Origin: Lachnospiraceae bacterium
GTDB lineage: Bacteria; Bacillota; Clostridia; Lachnospirales; Lachnospiraceae
Length of the DNA: 64,000 bases
NCBI GenBank assembly: GCA_015057035.1
Contig: SVFC01000003.1
Span: 112,845-176,844 of the forward strand
Direction: 5' to 3'
Within the stretch, counting starts at the first letter, position 1. Each line of letters opens with the position of its first letter. Made by a program: the position numbers and the translations under genes. The notes beneath the pieces were generated by a model. The model was not told where the DNA came from, made no database searches, and worked only from the letters and a program-made list of their open reading frames with translations. Shown piece by piece: positions 1-8,752 of this stretch.

Positions 1-318
1 GGTGGCGGTTTTAGTGTGATGCTTGGACTTATGACTATGTCAATCTATGGCGCTCAGATTATTTTTGCATTATTGAATCTGTTCTTATTCTTCTTCCTAG
101 CAGGTATTCGCCTGAACAGAAAGCAGAAAAAACGTCAGCAGGAGTTTCATAGAAAAATGAGTGCAGCTAACTTCCAGGCAAGGGGGCCACGCCATAAATG
201 TGCTATCTGTGGCAAGACGGAAGAGGATGATCCAGATCTTACCTTCCGCTTCTGCTCAAAATGTACTGGAAATAAGGAATATTGCCAGAATCATTTGTTC
301 ACACATACCCATAATTAG
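1..318 (+). CDS. C-terminal part of a membrane protein with a Cys/His-rich tail (partial)
   Basis: The reading frame is open to the first base of the window, so the gene starts upstream and only its last 105 codons are seen. A hydrophobic segment (about the first 40 residues) is followed by a basic stretch and a soluble tail with paired cysteines (CAIC, then CSKC), one further Cys and four His near the end, a probable zinc-binding knuckle. A polytopic membrane protein, possibly rhomboid-like, with a C-terminal zinc-finger-like tail is my best reading. The rhomboid assignment is a weak recollection of similar Lachnospiraceae proteins, because no rhomboid catalytic motif lies inside the window. 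Confidence 0.55.
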   Translation, partial: GGGFSVMLGLMTMSIYGAQIIFALLNLFLFFFLAGIRLNRKQKKRQQEFHRKMSAANFQARGPRHKCAICGKTEEDDPDLTFRFCSKCTGNKEYCQNHLFTHTHN

Positions 319-329
319 TGGGCTTTCGG

Positions 330-358
330 TTGACAAAGAATTGTCAGGAAATTATAAT
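330..358 (+). promoter_or_regulatory. Consensus sigma-A promoter directly ahead of a terminator
   Basis: TTGACA at 330-335 and TATAAT at 353-358 are separated by exactly 17 bp, matching the vegetative promoter consensus at all 12 positions. The expected start is near 365, only a few bases before the hairpin at 371. It could serve glnS or a very short RNA. Confidence 0.7.
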
Positions 359-370
359 AGAGATAGTGGC

Positions 371-405
371 AAAATAGGTTGTGTCCTAATGCACAACCTA
401 TTTTT
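371..405 (+). terminator. Intrinsic terminator / possible attenuator upstream of glnS
   Basis: A 13-bp stem (371-383 with 392-404) with an 8-nt loop ends in a run of five T. It follows the partial membrane-protein gene, but it also lies immediately downstream of the promoter at 330-358. A transcript starting there would end after about 40 nt unless read-through occurs. Confidence 0.7.
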
Positions 406-458
406 GTTATTATAGCGAAGCTCGCACAAAAGTGTAGACGCAAAAAATATTAAGGAAG

Positions 459-484
459 CACTGATTACGCGCTGGCGTACAGTG
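459..484 (+). other. Hairpin in the glnS 5' leader next to the RBS
   Basis: CACTG (459-463) pairs with CAGTG (480-484) and TACGC (466-470) pairs with GCGTA (475-479), closing a GCTG loop with one 2-nt bulge. It ends 3 nt before the GGAGG ribosome binding site at 488-492. No T-box features (stem I, conserved T-box sequence) were found around it. Confidence 0.5.
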
Positions 485-498
485 TCTGGAGGTTAATT

Positions 499-2187
499 AT
501 GGAAAATGAAGCAGTAGTTTCCAAGAATTTTATTGAGAACATTATTGAGAAAGATTTAAGCGAAGGACATTGTCAGAGTATCTGTACCAGATTCCCACCA
601 GAACCAAATGGATATCTCCATATTGGACATGCTAAGTCCATCCTTTTGAACTATGGATTAGCACAGAAATACGGCGGAAAATTCAACCTTCGTTTTGATG
701 ATACAAACCCAACCAAGGAAAAAATCGAGTTCGTTGAGTCTATTAAGGCTGACGTGGCGTGGCTTGGTGCTGACTGGGAAGATAGATTGTATTTTGCATC
801 TGAGTATTTTGATAAAATGTACGAAGGTGCTATTGAACTGATTAAAAAAGGCAAAGCCTATGTATCTGATTTGACAGCAGAAGAGATTCGCGAATACCGT
901 GGAACTCTGACAGAACCAGGCAAGGAAGATCCATATTCCAAGAGAAGTATCGAAGAGAACTTAGACCTGTTCCTTCGTATGAAGAACGGTGAGTTCGAAG
1001 ATGGAAGCAAGGTGCTTCGTGCAAGAATCGATATGGCATCTGCCAATATCAACATGCGTGACCCAGTTATCTATCGTGTGGCTCATATGACACACCACAG
1101 TGCTGGAGATAAATGGTGCATCTACCCAATGTATGACTTCGCTCATCCAATCGAAGACGCAGTAGAAGGCATTACCCATTCTATCTGTACTTTGGAATTC
1201 GAAGACCACAGACCACTTTATGACTGGGTATTAATCGAGCTTGGATATAAGAAGACTCCAGAAGATGCTCCAAAGCAGATTGAATTTGCAAAATTATACC
1301 TTACCAACGTGGTAACTGGTAAACGTTATATCAAGAAGTTAGTAGAGGAAGGCATTGTAGACGGCTGGGATGATCCTAGACTTGTATCTATTGCAGCACT
1401 TCGTAGAAGAGGCTTCACACCAGAATCTATCAAATTATTCGTAGAACTTTGTGGTGTATCCAAAGCTAACAGTTCTGTAGATTATGCAATGCTTGAGTAC
1501 TGTATCCGTGAAGACCTGAAGATGAAGAAACCACGTGTGATGGCAGTTCTTGATCCAATTAAGGTTGTAATCGATAACTATCCAGAAGGACAGGTGGAAT
1601 ATCTCGAAGTGGATAATAACTTAGAGAATCCAGAACTTGGAAAACGTCAGGTTCCATTTACAAGAGAACTCTACATCGAACGTGATGACTTTATGGAAGA
1701 ACCACCTAAGAAATATTTCCGTATGTACCCAGGCAATGAAGTTCGTCTTATGAATGCTTACTTCGTAACCTGTAACAGTGTAGAAAAAGACGCAGATGGC
1801 AATATCACAGCAATTCATTGTACTTATGATCCAGCTACAAAGGGCGGCGACGCTCCAGATGGACGCAAGGTAAAAGGTACCATTCACTGGGTATCTGCAG
1901 AGTATGGTAAGAAAGTAACGGTTCGTTTATACGAGAACCTGATTAACGAAGAATTAGGCGTATATAATGAAGACGGAAGCCTGAACTTAAATCCAAACTC
2001 ACTTACAGTACTTGACAATTGCGTAGTTGAACCAGCGCTTATGGAAGCAAAGGCTTATGACAGCTATCAGTTCGTACGTCAGGGCTTCTTCTGTGCAGAT
2101 TCCAAGGATTCTGTAGATGGTCAGCCAGTATTCAATCGCATTGTATCGCTTAAGAGTTCGTTCAAATTGCCTACGAATCCAGCATAG
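499..2187 (+). CDS. glnS: Glutaminyl-tRNA synthetase
   Basis: Class I aminoacyl-tRNA synthetase charging tRNA-Gln with glutamine in the cytoplasm. The Rossmann-fold HIGH motif is at residues 41-44 (context [11 protein letters not shown]), and the family block GWDDPRL follows in the middle of the protein. The C-terminal half matches the two beta-barrel anticodon-binding domains. The 562-residue length is normal for the family. The second ATP-binding motif, usually MSK in this enzyme, reads VTGKR at 272-276, keeping only the lysine. Start: ATG with GGAGG six bases upstream. Many Bacillota lack GlnRS and amidate Glu-tRNA-Gln instead, so a direct GlnRS is a lineage marker. It lies alone between a leader region and the DUF2225 gene. 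Confidence 0.97.
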   Translation: MENEAVVSKNFIENIIEKDLSEGHCQSICTRFPPEPNGYLHIGHAKSILLNYGLAQKYGGKFNLRFDDTNPTKEKIEFVESIKADVAWLGADWEDRLYFASEYFDKMYEGAIELIKKGKAYVSDLTAEEIREYRGTLTEPGKEDPYSKRSIEENLDLFLRMKNGEFEDGSKVLRARIDMASANINMRDPVIYRVAHMTHHSAGDKWCIYPMYDFAHPIEDAVEGITHSICTLEFEDHRPLYDWVLIELGYKKTPEDAPKQIEFAKLYLTNVVTGKRYIKKLVEEGIVDGWDDPRLVSIAALRRRGFTPESIKLFVELCGVSKANSSVDYAMLEYCIREDLKMKKPRVMAVLDPIKVVIDNYPEGQVEYLEVDNNLENPELGKRQVPFTRELYIERDDFMEEPPKKYFRMYPGNEVRLMNAYFVTCNSVEKDADGNITAIHCTYDPATKGGDAPDGRKVKGTIHWVSAEYGKKVTVRLYENLINEELGVYNEDGSLNLNPNSLTVLDNCVVEPALMEAKAYDSYQFVRQGFFCADSKDSVDGQPVFNRIVSLKSSFKLPTNPA

Positions 2188-2243
2188 GATTGCGAATAAT
2201 ACGTAAGAAAAATCGATAGATTCGATAAGAAACAGGGGGTTTT

Positions 2244-3113
2244 ATGGATAATTTATTATCAGGCTTAGGAAAATTTGGCTTAGATGAAAATGTTGCCAAC
2301 AATATTTTCCAGGATGAAAACGTAACCGTGAAAAAGGCGGAAGATGGAACTACGGTAAAAGAGATTGCTGCACCAAAGGAAGAAGATTTTCTCCTTTTGA
2401 AATCCATCCGTTGTCCAGTTTGTGACGGAGTGTTCCGTACAACAATGATTAAATCTGGCCGTGCTAAGAGAAAAGAGCCAGATATGGACCTTCGCCCAAG
2501 ATTTGAATATATTGATACCAACAAATATGATGTGGCATCCTGCCCACATTGTGGATATACAGCAATTCATCGTTATTTTCCACATTTGTCAACTCTTCAG
2601 ATGAAACTCATCAAAGAAGGGGTGTGTGCAAAATTCAAAACAGCACCAACAAAACCGATTGAAGAAATCGAAGTGCTGGATTACGATACCGCTATTGAAC
2701 GTTACAAGCTGGCGCTGTATACCACAATTGTAAAAAAAGGACAGACGAGTGAAAAAGCCTATGAATGCTTAAAGATTGCATGGCTGCTTCGTGGCAAGAT
2801 AGAGCAGCTTACTGCAGAAGGTGCAGACAAGAACAAGGATGCAATTGAGGCATGTCAGAAAGAATATGATTCTTTCTACCAGCAGGCATTTGATGGTTAT
2901 GTTAAGGCTATGTCTTCAGAAAACTATCCAATGAGTGGTATGGACCAGAGCACAGTAGATTTGCTGATTGCAGCTATGGCTTTCAATCTGGGACAGTATG
3001 AATATTCATCACGTTTTGTATCAAGTTTGATTGTGTCAAGAACCGCATCAAGCAACATCAAGAATCGTGCACATGATATGAAAGAGAAGATTATCGCTAA
3101 ACTAAAGAAATAG
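2244..3113 (+). CDS. DUF2225 family protein
   Basis: A 289-residue cytoplasmic protein. The N-terminal third carries two cysteine pairs, CPVC near residue 57 and CPHC near residue 97, spaced as in DUF2225 proteins and likely to bind zinc. The rest is helical and TPR-like, with tyrosine-rich repeats such as YKLALYTT. The function of the family is unknown. It starts at an ATG behind AGGGGG and is followed after 12 bp by the HD-GYP gene, suggesting co-transcription of 2244-4702. Confidence 0.85.
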   Translation: MDNLLSGLGKFGLDENVANNIFQDENVTVKKAEDGTTVKEIAAPKEEDFLLLKSIRCPVCDGVFRTTMIKSGRAKRKEPDMDLRPRFEYIDTNKYDVASCPHCGYTAIHRYFPHLSTLQMKLIKEGVCAKFKTAPTKPIEEIEVLDYDTAIERYKLALYTTIVKKGQTSEKAYECLKIAWLLRGKIEQLTAEGADKNKDAIEACQKEYDSFYQQAFDGYVKAMSSENYPMSGMDQSTVDLLIAAMAFNLGQYEYSSRFVSSLIVSRTASSNIKNRAHDMKEKIIAKLKK

Positions 3114-3125
3114 TGAGAGGGGCCT

Positions 3126-4421
3126 ATGTTACATTTTAAGTTACAGTTGGGGTGTTTGATATTACTGTTATATGTTGGATTTGTATATGTCAGAGACCGT
3201 AGAAAGTATGATCCAAAGCATAAGTTTTCAGTTTTTGACGCCTTATTTACCACAGCACTGATTACGTTAGTGTTTGATGGATTAACGGCATATATGGTAA
3301 ATCATTTGGAATATGTTGATCCAATGATTAATTTGTTTTGCCATGTAGTATTTCTGGTTGGAATTGATACTTTCATTTTTAACCTGTTTATTTATATGCT
3401 TTCCATTACAGAATCACTTCCAAAGACGTTGCCGTTTAAGATTATCGCTTATTCGCCATATGTAGTGAGTGTGGTGGTTGCAGTATTGTTTGCACCAGAA
3501 TTAAAATATCTGACTCATAGTGTAAGTAATTACTCAATGGGAATTACAGCATACACATGCTTTGCTATGGCAGCAGTATATTCCTTATTGGCATTGATTG
3601 TGTTCTGTGTACATTTTAAACGTATTGAAAGTCACAAACGTGCAAGTATTACTACTTCGCTGATAGCAATGCTGGCAGTTGCAGGTTATCAGATTGTGAA
3701 TTCCTATGTGTTGTTAACCAGCATTTGCATCACAATTATTATTTTGGGCGTGTACATTAATCAGGAAAATCCAGCGGTAAAAGAATTAGAGCGTTACCAC
3801 AAGGAAATGGTTATGGGCTTCGCTACTCTAGTGGAAAATAAGGATGGTAGCACAGGTGGTCACATTAAGAGAACATCCATTTATGTGGAGTTATTGACAG
3901 AGGAATTAAAACGCCGTGGTCATTACAAAGACATTTTGACCAAGGACTACACTAACAATCTCTACAAGGCAGCTCCAATGCATGATATTGGTAAGGTTGC
4001 TGTACCAGATGTGATTCTACAGAAACCGGGTAAGCTCACCACAGCAGAGTTTGAATCTATGAAATTCCACACCGTAAACGGTGGTAAAATTATCAAAGAA
4101 ACCTTTGAACATCTTGGTAATGATGAGTATGCAGAAGTGGCTTATCAAGTTGCGATGTATCATCATGAAAAATGGAATGGTAAAGGTTATCCAGAAGGAT
4201 TGCAAGGGGAAGAAATTCCACTTTGTGCTAGAATTATGGCAATTGCAGATGTATTTGACGCAGTTTCCATGAACCGTTGTTATAGAGCGGCGTTACCAAT
4301 AGATGAATGCTTTGATATCATTAAAAATGGTAGTGGCGTAGATTTTGACCCAGTGTTGGTTGATATCTTCATGGATATTCGCCCACAGGTGGAAGAAGCA
4401 CATCATAATACAGAGGAATAA
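3126..4421 (+). CDS. Membrane-anchored HD-GYP domain protein (putative cyclic-di-nucleotide phosphodiesterase)
   Basis: The N-terminal half (about residues 1-215) holds several hydrophobic segments, probably six or seven membrane passes. The C-terminal half is an HD-GYP domain: the HD pair at His286/Asp287 in HDIGK, and the GYP signature at 354-356 in WNGKGYPEG, preceded by a double His (HH) metal-ligand motif. HD-GYP proteins hydrolyse cyclic di-GMP or related cyclic dinucleotides, so this is probably a membrane sensor that lowers second-messenger levels. The substrate is inferred from the family only. It sits in a tight cluster with the upstream DUF2225 gene and the small downstream gene, whose RBS lies inside the end of this ORF. 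Confidence 0.9.
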   Translation: MLHFKLQLGCLILLLYVGFVYVRDRRKYDPKHKFSVFDALFTTALITLVFDGLTAYMVNHLEYVDPMINLFCHVVFLVGIDTFIFNLFIYMLSITESLPKTLPFKIIAYSPYVVSVVVAVLFAPELKYLTHSVSNYSMGITAYTCFAMAAVYSLLALIVFCVHFKRIESHKRASITTSLIAMLAVAGYQIVNSYVLLTSICITIIILGVYINQENPAVKELERYHKEMVMGFATLVENKDGSTGGHIKRTSIYVELLTEELKRRGHYKDILTKDYTNNLYKAAPMHDIGKVAVPDVILQKPGKLTTAEFESMKFHTVNGGKIIKETFEHLGNDEYAEVAYQVAMYHHEKWNGKGYPEGLQGEEIPLCARIMAIADVFDAVSMNRCYRAALPIDECFDIIKNGSGVDFDPVLVDIFMDIRPQVEEAHHNTEE

Positions 4422-4423
4422 TT

Positions 4424-4702
4424 ATGCTATATACAGATGCACAGGTTGAATTCCTAAAATGTATGGATTTTATGAGACTTGGTCAGGCAATCAACCACAA
4501 ACAATGGCAGAGTGCCTCCATGATTGTTAGACGACTTGATGATATGGCCCGTGAAGCTGGCATCAATGATTTTGAAAGAGCCTTCACAGGAATTCGCCAG
4601 TCTATCAATCGCAAGGACATCTACGAAGCCAAACAGATTATGGCAATCGTAGTAAATAAGAGAGTGAAATATTTGAATGATATGAAAAGTCGTGAGTGTT
4701 AA
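4424..4702 (+). CDS. Small helical protein of unknown function
   Basis: A 92-residue, charged, apparently all-helical soluble protein without membrane segment or cysteine cluster. I do not recognise the family. The ATG is 2 bp after the HD-GYP stop codon and uses the GAGG in the last codons of that gene, so translation is probably coupled and the two may act together. The stop codon sits in the loop of the following terminator hairpin. Confidence 0.75.
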   Translation: MLYTDAQVEFLKCMDFMRLGQAINHKQWQSASMIVRRLDDMAREAGINDFERAFTGIRQSINRKDIYEAKQIMAIVVNKRVKYLNDMKSREC

Positions 4703-4719
4703 TCACTCACGACTTTTTT
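4685..4719. terminator. Bidirectional intrinsic terminator
   Basis: A 14-bp perfect stem (4685-4698 with 4704-4717) with a TTAAT loop and a T-run on the plus strand. The A-run on the left gives a T-run on the minus strand, so it can end both 4424-4702 and the convergent argG. Confidence 0.85.
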
Positions 4720-4731
4720 GTTGCTTTTTTA

Positions 4732-5967
4732 TTACTTGAAATATTTATTAGTTTCTCCAGCTTCTTGCCACTTCATAGCTCTTACCTTCAGTGGTAATCC
4801 AAATAATGTAATGAAGCCTTCTGCATCATGGTGGTCATATAAGTCACCTGTTGTGAAGCTTGCAAGAGATTCGCTGTAGAGTGAATATGGAGAAGTTGTT
4901 CCGGCTTTGATGATATTGCCTTTGTACAGTTTGAACTTAACTTCGCCAGTTACATATTCCTGAGTAGAGGTTACAAATGCCTGAACTGCTTCACGAAGTG
5001 GTGTGAACCATTTTCCTTCGTAAACGATCTGCGCCATCTTGTTACCCATATCTTTTTTCACTTCCATAGTAGCACGGTCGAGAACCAATTCTTCTAACTG
5101 CTGGTGTGCTTCCATTAGGATAGTTCCGCCTGGTGTTTCATATACACCACGGGATTTCATACCAACAACACGGTTTTCTACGATATCAACGATGCCAATA
5201 CCATGTTTTCCACCAAGTGCGTTTAATTCACGAATGATATCAGAGACCTTCATCTTTTTACCATTTACAGAGGTTGGGATACCCTTTTCAAAAGTCATAG
5301 TTACATATTCGCCCTGATCTGGAGCTTTTTCAGGAGAAACACCAAGTACTAATAAATGGTCGTAGTTTGGTTCCTGTGCAGGATCTTCCAATTCCAGACC
5401 TTCATGGCTGATGTGCCATAAGTTTCTATCACGGCTGTAGCTGTTGTCTGCAGAGAATGGAAGGTCGATACCATGTGCTTTACAGTATTCGATTTCATCT
5501 TCACGAGACTGCATTGTCCAGTTGTCCTGACGCCAAGCAGCGATAATCTTAAGGTCTGGAGCAAGGGCTTTGATACCAAGTTCGAAACGAATCTGGTCAT
5601 TACCTTTTCCTGTTGCACCGTGGCAGATAGCAGTAGCGCCTTCTTTTCTAGCAACTTCTACGAGCTTTTTAGCGATTCCCGGACGAGCCATGGAAGTTCC
5701 GAGCAAGTATTTGTTTTCGTATACTGCACCAGCCTGAACACATGGAATAATGTATTCGTCGCAGAATTCATCTGTAATGTCTTCAATATATAATTTGGTA
5801 GCGCCAGAAAGTTTTGCTCTTTCTTCTAATCCATCTAATTCTTCGCCCTGTCCACAGTTGATACAGCAGCAGATAACTTCGTAATCATAATTTTCCTTTA
5901 ACCATGGAATAATGGCTGTGGTATCAAGACCACCTGAGTAAGCTAAAACAACTTTTTCCTTTGACAT
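4732..5967 (-). CDS. argG: Argininosuccinate synthase
   Basis: Catalyses ATP-dependent condensation of citrulline and aspartate, the penultimate step of arginine synthesis. The N-terminal PP-loop AYSGGLDT is at residues 9-16, and the conserved blocks [11 protein letters not shown] and YSRDRNLWH are present. The 411-residue length fits the family. The ATG follows AGAAAGGAAA. It is divergent from argC across a 270-bp region with ArgR-like operators, consistent with joint repression by arginine. argF and argH are not in the window. Confidence 0.97.
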   Translation of the reverse strand: MSKEKVVLAYSGGLDTTAIIPWLKENYDYEVICCCINCGQGEELDGLEERAKLSGATKLYIEDITDEFCDEYIIPCVQAGAVYENKYLLGTSMARPGIAKKLVEVARKEGATAICHGATGKGNDQIRFELGIKALAPDLKIIAAWRQDNWTMQSREDEIEYCKAHGIDLPFSADNSYSRDRNLWHISHEGLELEDPAQEPNYDHLLVLGVSPEKAPDQGEYVTMTFEKGIPTSVNGKKMKVSDIIRELNALGGKHGIGIVDIVENRVVGMKSRGVYETPGGTILMEAHQQLEELVLDRATMEVKKDMGNKMAQIVYEGKWFTPLREAVQAFVTSTQEYVTGEVKFKLYKGNIIKAGTTSPYSLYSESLASFTTGDLYDHHDAEGFITLFGLPLKVRAMKWQEAGETNKYFK

Positions 5968-6040
5968 AATGTATATTTCCTTTCTTATATAAAAATCATC
6001 TTCCTGTCACGTCGCATCCTGCGTCGCGTTCAATAAGGAT

Positions 6041-6069
6041 ACTATACACCTGTTTTTATGCATGCGCAA
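6041..6069 (-). promoter_or_regulatory. Predicted argG promoter
   Basis: On the minus strand TTGCGC (6069-6064) and TATAGT (6046-6041) are separated by 17 bp. The spacer contains ATGCATAAAAA, resembling half of an ARG box, so ArgR could block polymerase directly. Confidence 0.5.
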
Positions 6070-6110
6070 GTGTAAAAATATACAAAAAACGCACAAATAT
6101 ACAGTTAAAA

Positions 6111-6157
6111 ATGCATAAAATGCAAAAATAATGAATAAAAATGCATAAAAATTCAAA
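6111..6157. promoter_or_regulatory. Cluster of ArgR (ARG box) operator-like sites
   Basis: Overlapping near-palindromes of the TGAATAAAAATTCA type: ATGCATAAAATGCA (6111-6124), AATGAATAAAAATGCATA (6130-6147) and ATGCATAAAAATTCAAA (6141-6157). The second matches the Bacillus subtilis ARG box very closely. Placed between argG and argC, just upstream of the argC -35, they are probable ArgR/AhrC targets. Confidence 0.7.
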
Positions 6158-6163
6158 AAAGGC

Positions 6164-6192
6164 TTTACGAAACAGAGGAGATGTACTATTAT
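6164..6192 (+). promoter_or_regulatory. Predicted argC operon promoter
   Basis: TTTACG (6164-6169), 17-bp spacer, TATTAT (6187-6192). It lies immediately downstream of the ARG-box cluster and about 45 bp before the argC start. Confidence 0.5.
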
Positions 6193-6238
6193 AGGTAGCA
6201 AAGGTTTTATTAACCATATTAGGAATGAGGAAATGATT

Positions 6239-7294
6239 ATGATTAAAGTAGGAATTATTGGTTCAACTGGATATGCAGGAGCGGAATTGGTGCGTATTTT
6301 ATACAACCATCCAGAGACAGAGATTGTGTGGTATGGTTCTAGAAGTTATGTGGACCAGAAATATGCATCCGTATATCAGAATATGTTTGAACTGATAGAA
6401 GATAAATGTTTGGATGACAACATCGCAGAACTGGCAGAGAAGGTGGATGTGATTTTTACAGCAACACCACAGGGATATCTGGCGGGAGTACTTACGGAAG
6501 AAATATTAAATAAGGTAAAGATTGTGGATTTGAGCGCAGACTACCGAATCAAAGATGTATCTGTTTATGAGAAATGGTACGGTATTGAGCATAAGAGCCC
6601 ACAGTTTATTGAAGAAGCGGTGTATGGACTTTGTGAAGTCAATCGCGACAAGGTAAAAAACGCAAGATTAGTTGCAAATCCAGGATGCTACACAACCTGT
6701 TCCATTTTGACAGCTTATCCATTAGTAAAGGAGGGCATCATTGATGCCAGCACTCTTATTGTGGATGCAAAATCCGGAACATCTGGTGCAGGACGTGGTG
6801 CCAAGCTTCCAAACCTGTTTTGCGAAGTGAATGAGAATATGAAGGCTTATGGAGTTGCAAGTCACAGACATACTCCTGAGATTGAGGAACAGTTAGGATA
6901 TGCTGCAGGAGAAGAGATCCTGATTAATTTCACACCACATCTGGTCCCAATGAACAGGGGAATTCTGGTAACAGAATATGCTTCTCTTAAGAAAAAAGCC
7001 GATGGAACCTATCCAACCTATGAAGAAATAAAAGCGGTTTATGATTCTTATTATAAGGAAGAAACCTTTGTCCGTGTCTTAGACAAAGGCATCTGTCCAG
7101 AAATCAAATGGGTAGAAGGCAGTAACTTTGTAGATGTGAACTTTGTTATTGATGAAAGAACTGGTCGTATCATTATGATGGGTGCCTTAGATAACCTGGT
7201 AAAGGGTGCTGCAGGTCAGGCAATTCAGAATATGAACCTGTTATTTGGACTTCCTGAAAATACAGGACTTATGATGGTACCGATGTTCCCATAG
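6239..7294 (+). CDS. argC: N-acetyl-gamma-glutamyl-phosphate reductase
   Basis: NADPH-dependent reductase making N-acetylglutamate semialdehyde in ornithine synthesis. The Rossmann motif GIIGSTGYAG is at the extreme N-terminus, and the catalytic cysteine lies in NPGCYTT (Cys150). The SGTSGAGRGA substrate-binding loop is also present. Two in-frame ATGs exist, 6233 and 6239. I prefer 6239 because GAGG at 6227-6230 is spaced 8 nt from it and family members normally begin MIKVGIIG. First gene of argC-GNAT-argB-argD, under ARG-box control. Confidence 0.96.
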   Translation: MIKVGIIGSTGYAGAELVRILYNHPETEIVWYGSRSYVDQKYASVYQNMFELIEDKCLDDNIAELAEKVDVIFTATPQGYLAGVLTEEILNKVKIVDLSADYRIKDVSVYEKWYGIEHKSPQFIEEAVYGLCEVNRDKVKNARLVANPGCYTTCSILTAYPLVKEGIIDASTLIVDAKSGTSGAGRGAKLPNLFCEVNENMKAYGVASHRHTPEIEEQLGYAAGEEILINFTPHLVPMNRGILVTEYASLKKKADGTYPTYEEIKAVYDSYYKEETFVRVLDKGICPEIKWVEGSNFVDVNFVIDERTGRIIMMGALDNLVKGAAGQAIQNMNLLFGLPENTGLMMVPMFP

Positions 7295-7303
7295 AGGTGT
7301 GAT

Positions 7304-7768
7304 ATGAGCAACAACTATACTCTGCGTGTGATGCAGATTGAAGATTATGAAAAAGTATATAACCTATGGATGACCATTGATGGTTTTGGAATCCGTTCCC
7401 TTGACGACTCCTATGAAGGGGTGGAACGATTTTTAAAGAGAAATCCAACCACCAGTGTGGTAGCGGAAAATGAGGCTGGTGATATCATTGGCGCCATTCT
7501 CTGTGGTCATGATGGCAGACGTGGTTGTTTTTATCATGTGTGTGTTCATAAGGATTATCGTAAGCATGGCATTGGCAAAGCTATGGCGGTATTTTGTATG
7601 AAGGCTCTGCAAGAGGAGGATATCAATAAGGTATCGTTGATTGCATTTAAGTCTAATGTAGTGGGAAATACTTTCTGGAAGAAGGTAGGATGGACGTTCC
7701 GCGAGGACCTAAACTATTATGATTTTACATTGAATGAGGACAATATCACGAAGTTTAATCGGCTATAA
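7304..7768 (+). CDS. GNAT family N-acetyltransferase inside the arginine operon
   Basis: A 154-residue single-domain GCN5-type acetyltransferase. The acetyl-CoA pyrophosphate loop is RKHGIGKA near residue 87 (motif A), followed by the C-terminal FWKKVGW block typical of GNATs. It starts 9 bp after argC and occupies the place where argJ usually lies in the argCJBD order. That position suggests an N-acetylglutamate synthase-like role (acetylating glutamate for ArgB), but this is inference from context. An unrelated small-molecule or protein acetyltransferase remains possible. Confidence 0.85.
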   Translation: MSNNYTLRVMQIEDYEKVYNLWMTIDGFGIRSLDDSYEGVERFLKRNPTTSVVAENEAGDIIGAILCGHDGRRGCFYHVCVHKDYRKHGIGKAMAVFCMKALQEEDINKVSLIAFKSNVVGNTFWKKVGWTFREDLNYYDFTLNEDNITKFNRL

Positions 7769-7829
7769 AATCGTCAAAGTGGGGCAAGAAAATTAGGAAT
7801 AGATTATGAAGATGAAAGAGGATGAAAGC

Positions 7830-8711
7830 ATGACAGAACAAACAAAAACTTTACAAGAAAAAGCAGAAGTATTGATTGAGGCCCTGCCTTATATTCAGAA
7901 ATTTAATCGTAAGATTATCGTTGTAAAATATGGCGGTTCTGCCATGATTGATGAGCAGTTAAAACGTCAGGTAATTCAGGACGTAACCCTTCTTAAACTG
8001 GTAGGTTTTAAACCAGTGATTGTACATGGTGGCGGCAAGGAAATCAGCAAGTGGGTAAAACTCTCTGGAAAAGAGCCTGAATTCGTAAATGGCCTTCGAA
8101 AAACCGATGCTGAAACTATGGAAATTGCAGAAATGGTTTTGAATAAAGTAAATAAATCTCTGGTTCAGCTAGTAGAAGAATTAGGAGTAAAATCTATTGG
8201 GATTAGTGGGAAAGACGGTGGTCTCTTAAAAGTAGAAAAGAAATACTCTGATGGTCAGGATATTGGATTTGTTGGAGAAGTAACAGAAGTAAATACGAAG
8301 ATTATTTATGATATGTTAGAAAAGGACTTCCTTCCAATTATTTGTCCAATTGGTATGGATGATAAATTCCAGAGCTATAACATCAATGCAGATGATGCGG
8401 CATGTGCCATTGCAAAGGCCCTCGGCGCAGAAAAACTTGCATTCTTAACAGATATTGAAGGAGTTTATGCAAATCCACAAGATCCATCTACGCTGATTTC
8501 AGAGCTGAAGGTGTCAGATGCCAAAGACTTAATTGGTACGGGATTTATTGGTGGTGGAATGCTTCCAAAACTCAATAATTGTATTGATGCCATCGACAGT
8601 GGCGTATCCAGAGTACATATTCTGGATGGTAGAATTGCCCATTGTCTGTTGCTTGAGATCTTTACTAAGAAAGGTATTGGAACAGTGATCCTTTCAGATA
8701 ATGCAGAGTAA
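7830..8711 (+). CDS. argB: Acetylglutamate kinase
   Basis: Phosphorylates N-acetylglutamate with ATP, usually the arginine-inhibited step. Amino-acid-kinase fold with VVKYGGSAM at residues 31-39, the VHGGGKEIS substrate loop and the C-terminal [10 protein letters not shown] block. An in-frame ATG exists at 7806. I choose 7830 (293 residues) because it has AGAGGA at optimal distance and gives the family-typical N-terminus ([11 protein letters not shown]). It is followed by argD. Confidence 0.96.
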   Translation: MTEQTKTLQEKAEVLIEALPYIQKFNRKIIVVKYGGSAMIDEQLKRQVIQDVTLLKLVGFKPVIVHGGGKEISKWVKLSGKEPEFVNGLRKTDAETMEIAEMVLNKVNKSLVQLVEELGVKSIGISGKDGGLLKVEKKYSDGQDIGFVGEVTEVNTKIIYDMLEKDFLPIICPIGMDDKFQSYNINADDAACAIAKALGAEKLAFLTDIEGVYANPQDPSTLISELKVSDAKDLIGTGFIGGGMLPKLNNCIDAIDSGVSRVHILDGRIAHCLLLEIFTKKGIGTVILSDNAE

Positions 8712-8752
8712 AAATTATATCAGGAATTAATATTAATGGAATGGGAAATGTT

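Noticed and set aside
406..498. T-box riboswitch upstream of glnS
   Set aside because: A terminator and a leader hairpin exist, but no T-box consensus sequence, stem I specifier loop or antiterminator could be identified in the short space available.
2171..2524. Minus-strand open frame opposite the end of glnS and the start of the DUF2225 gene
   Set aside because: It lies across two well-supported plus-strand genes, has no RBS and encodes nothing recognisable; a codon-usage shadow.
5473..5793. Plus-strand open frame opposite argG
   Set aside because: Fully antisense to a conserved enzyme, no RBS, no family features.
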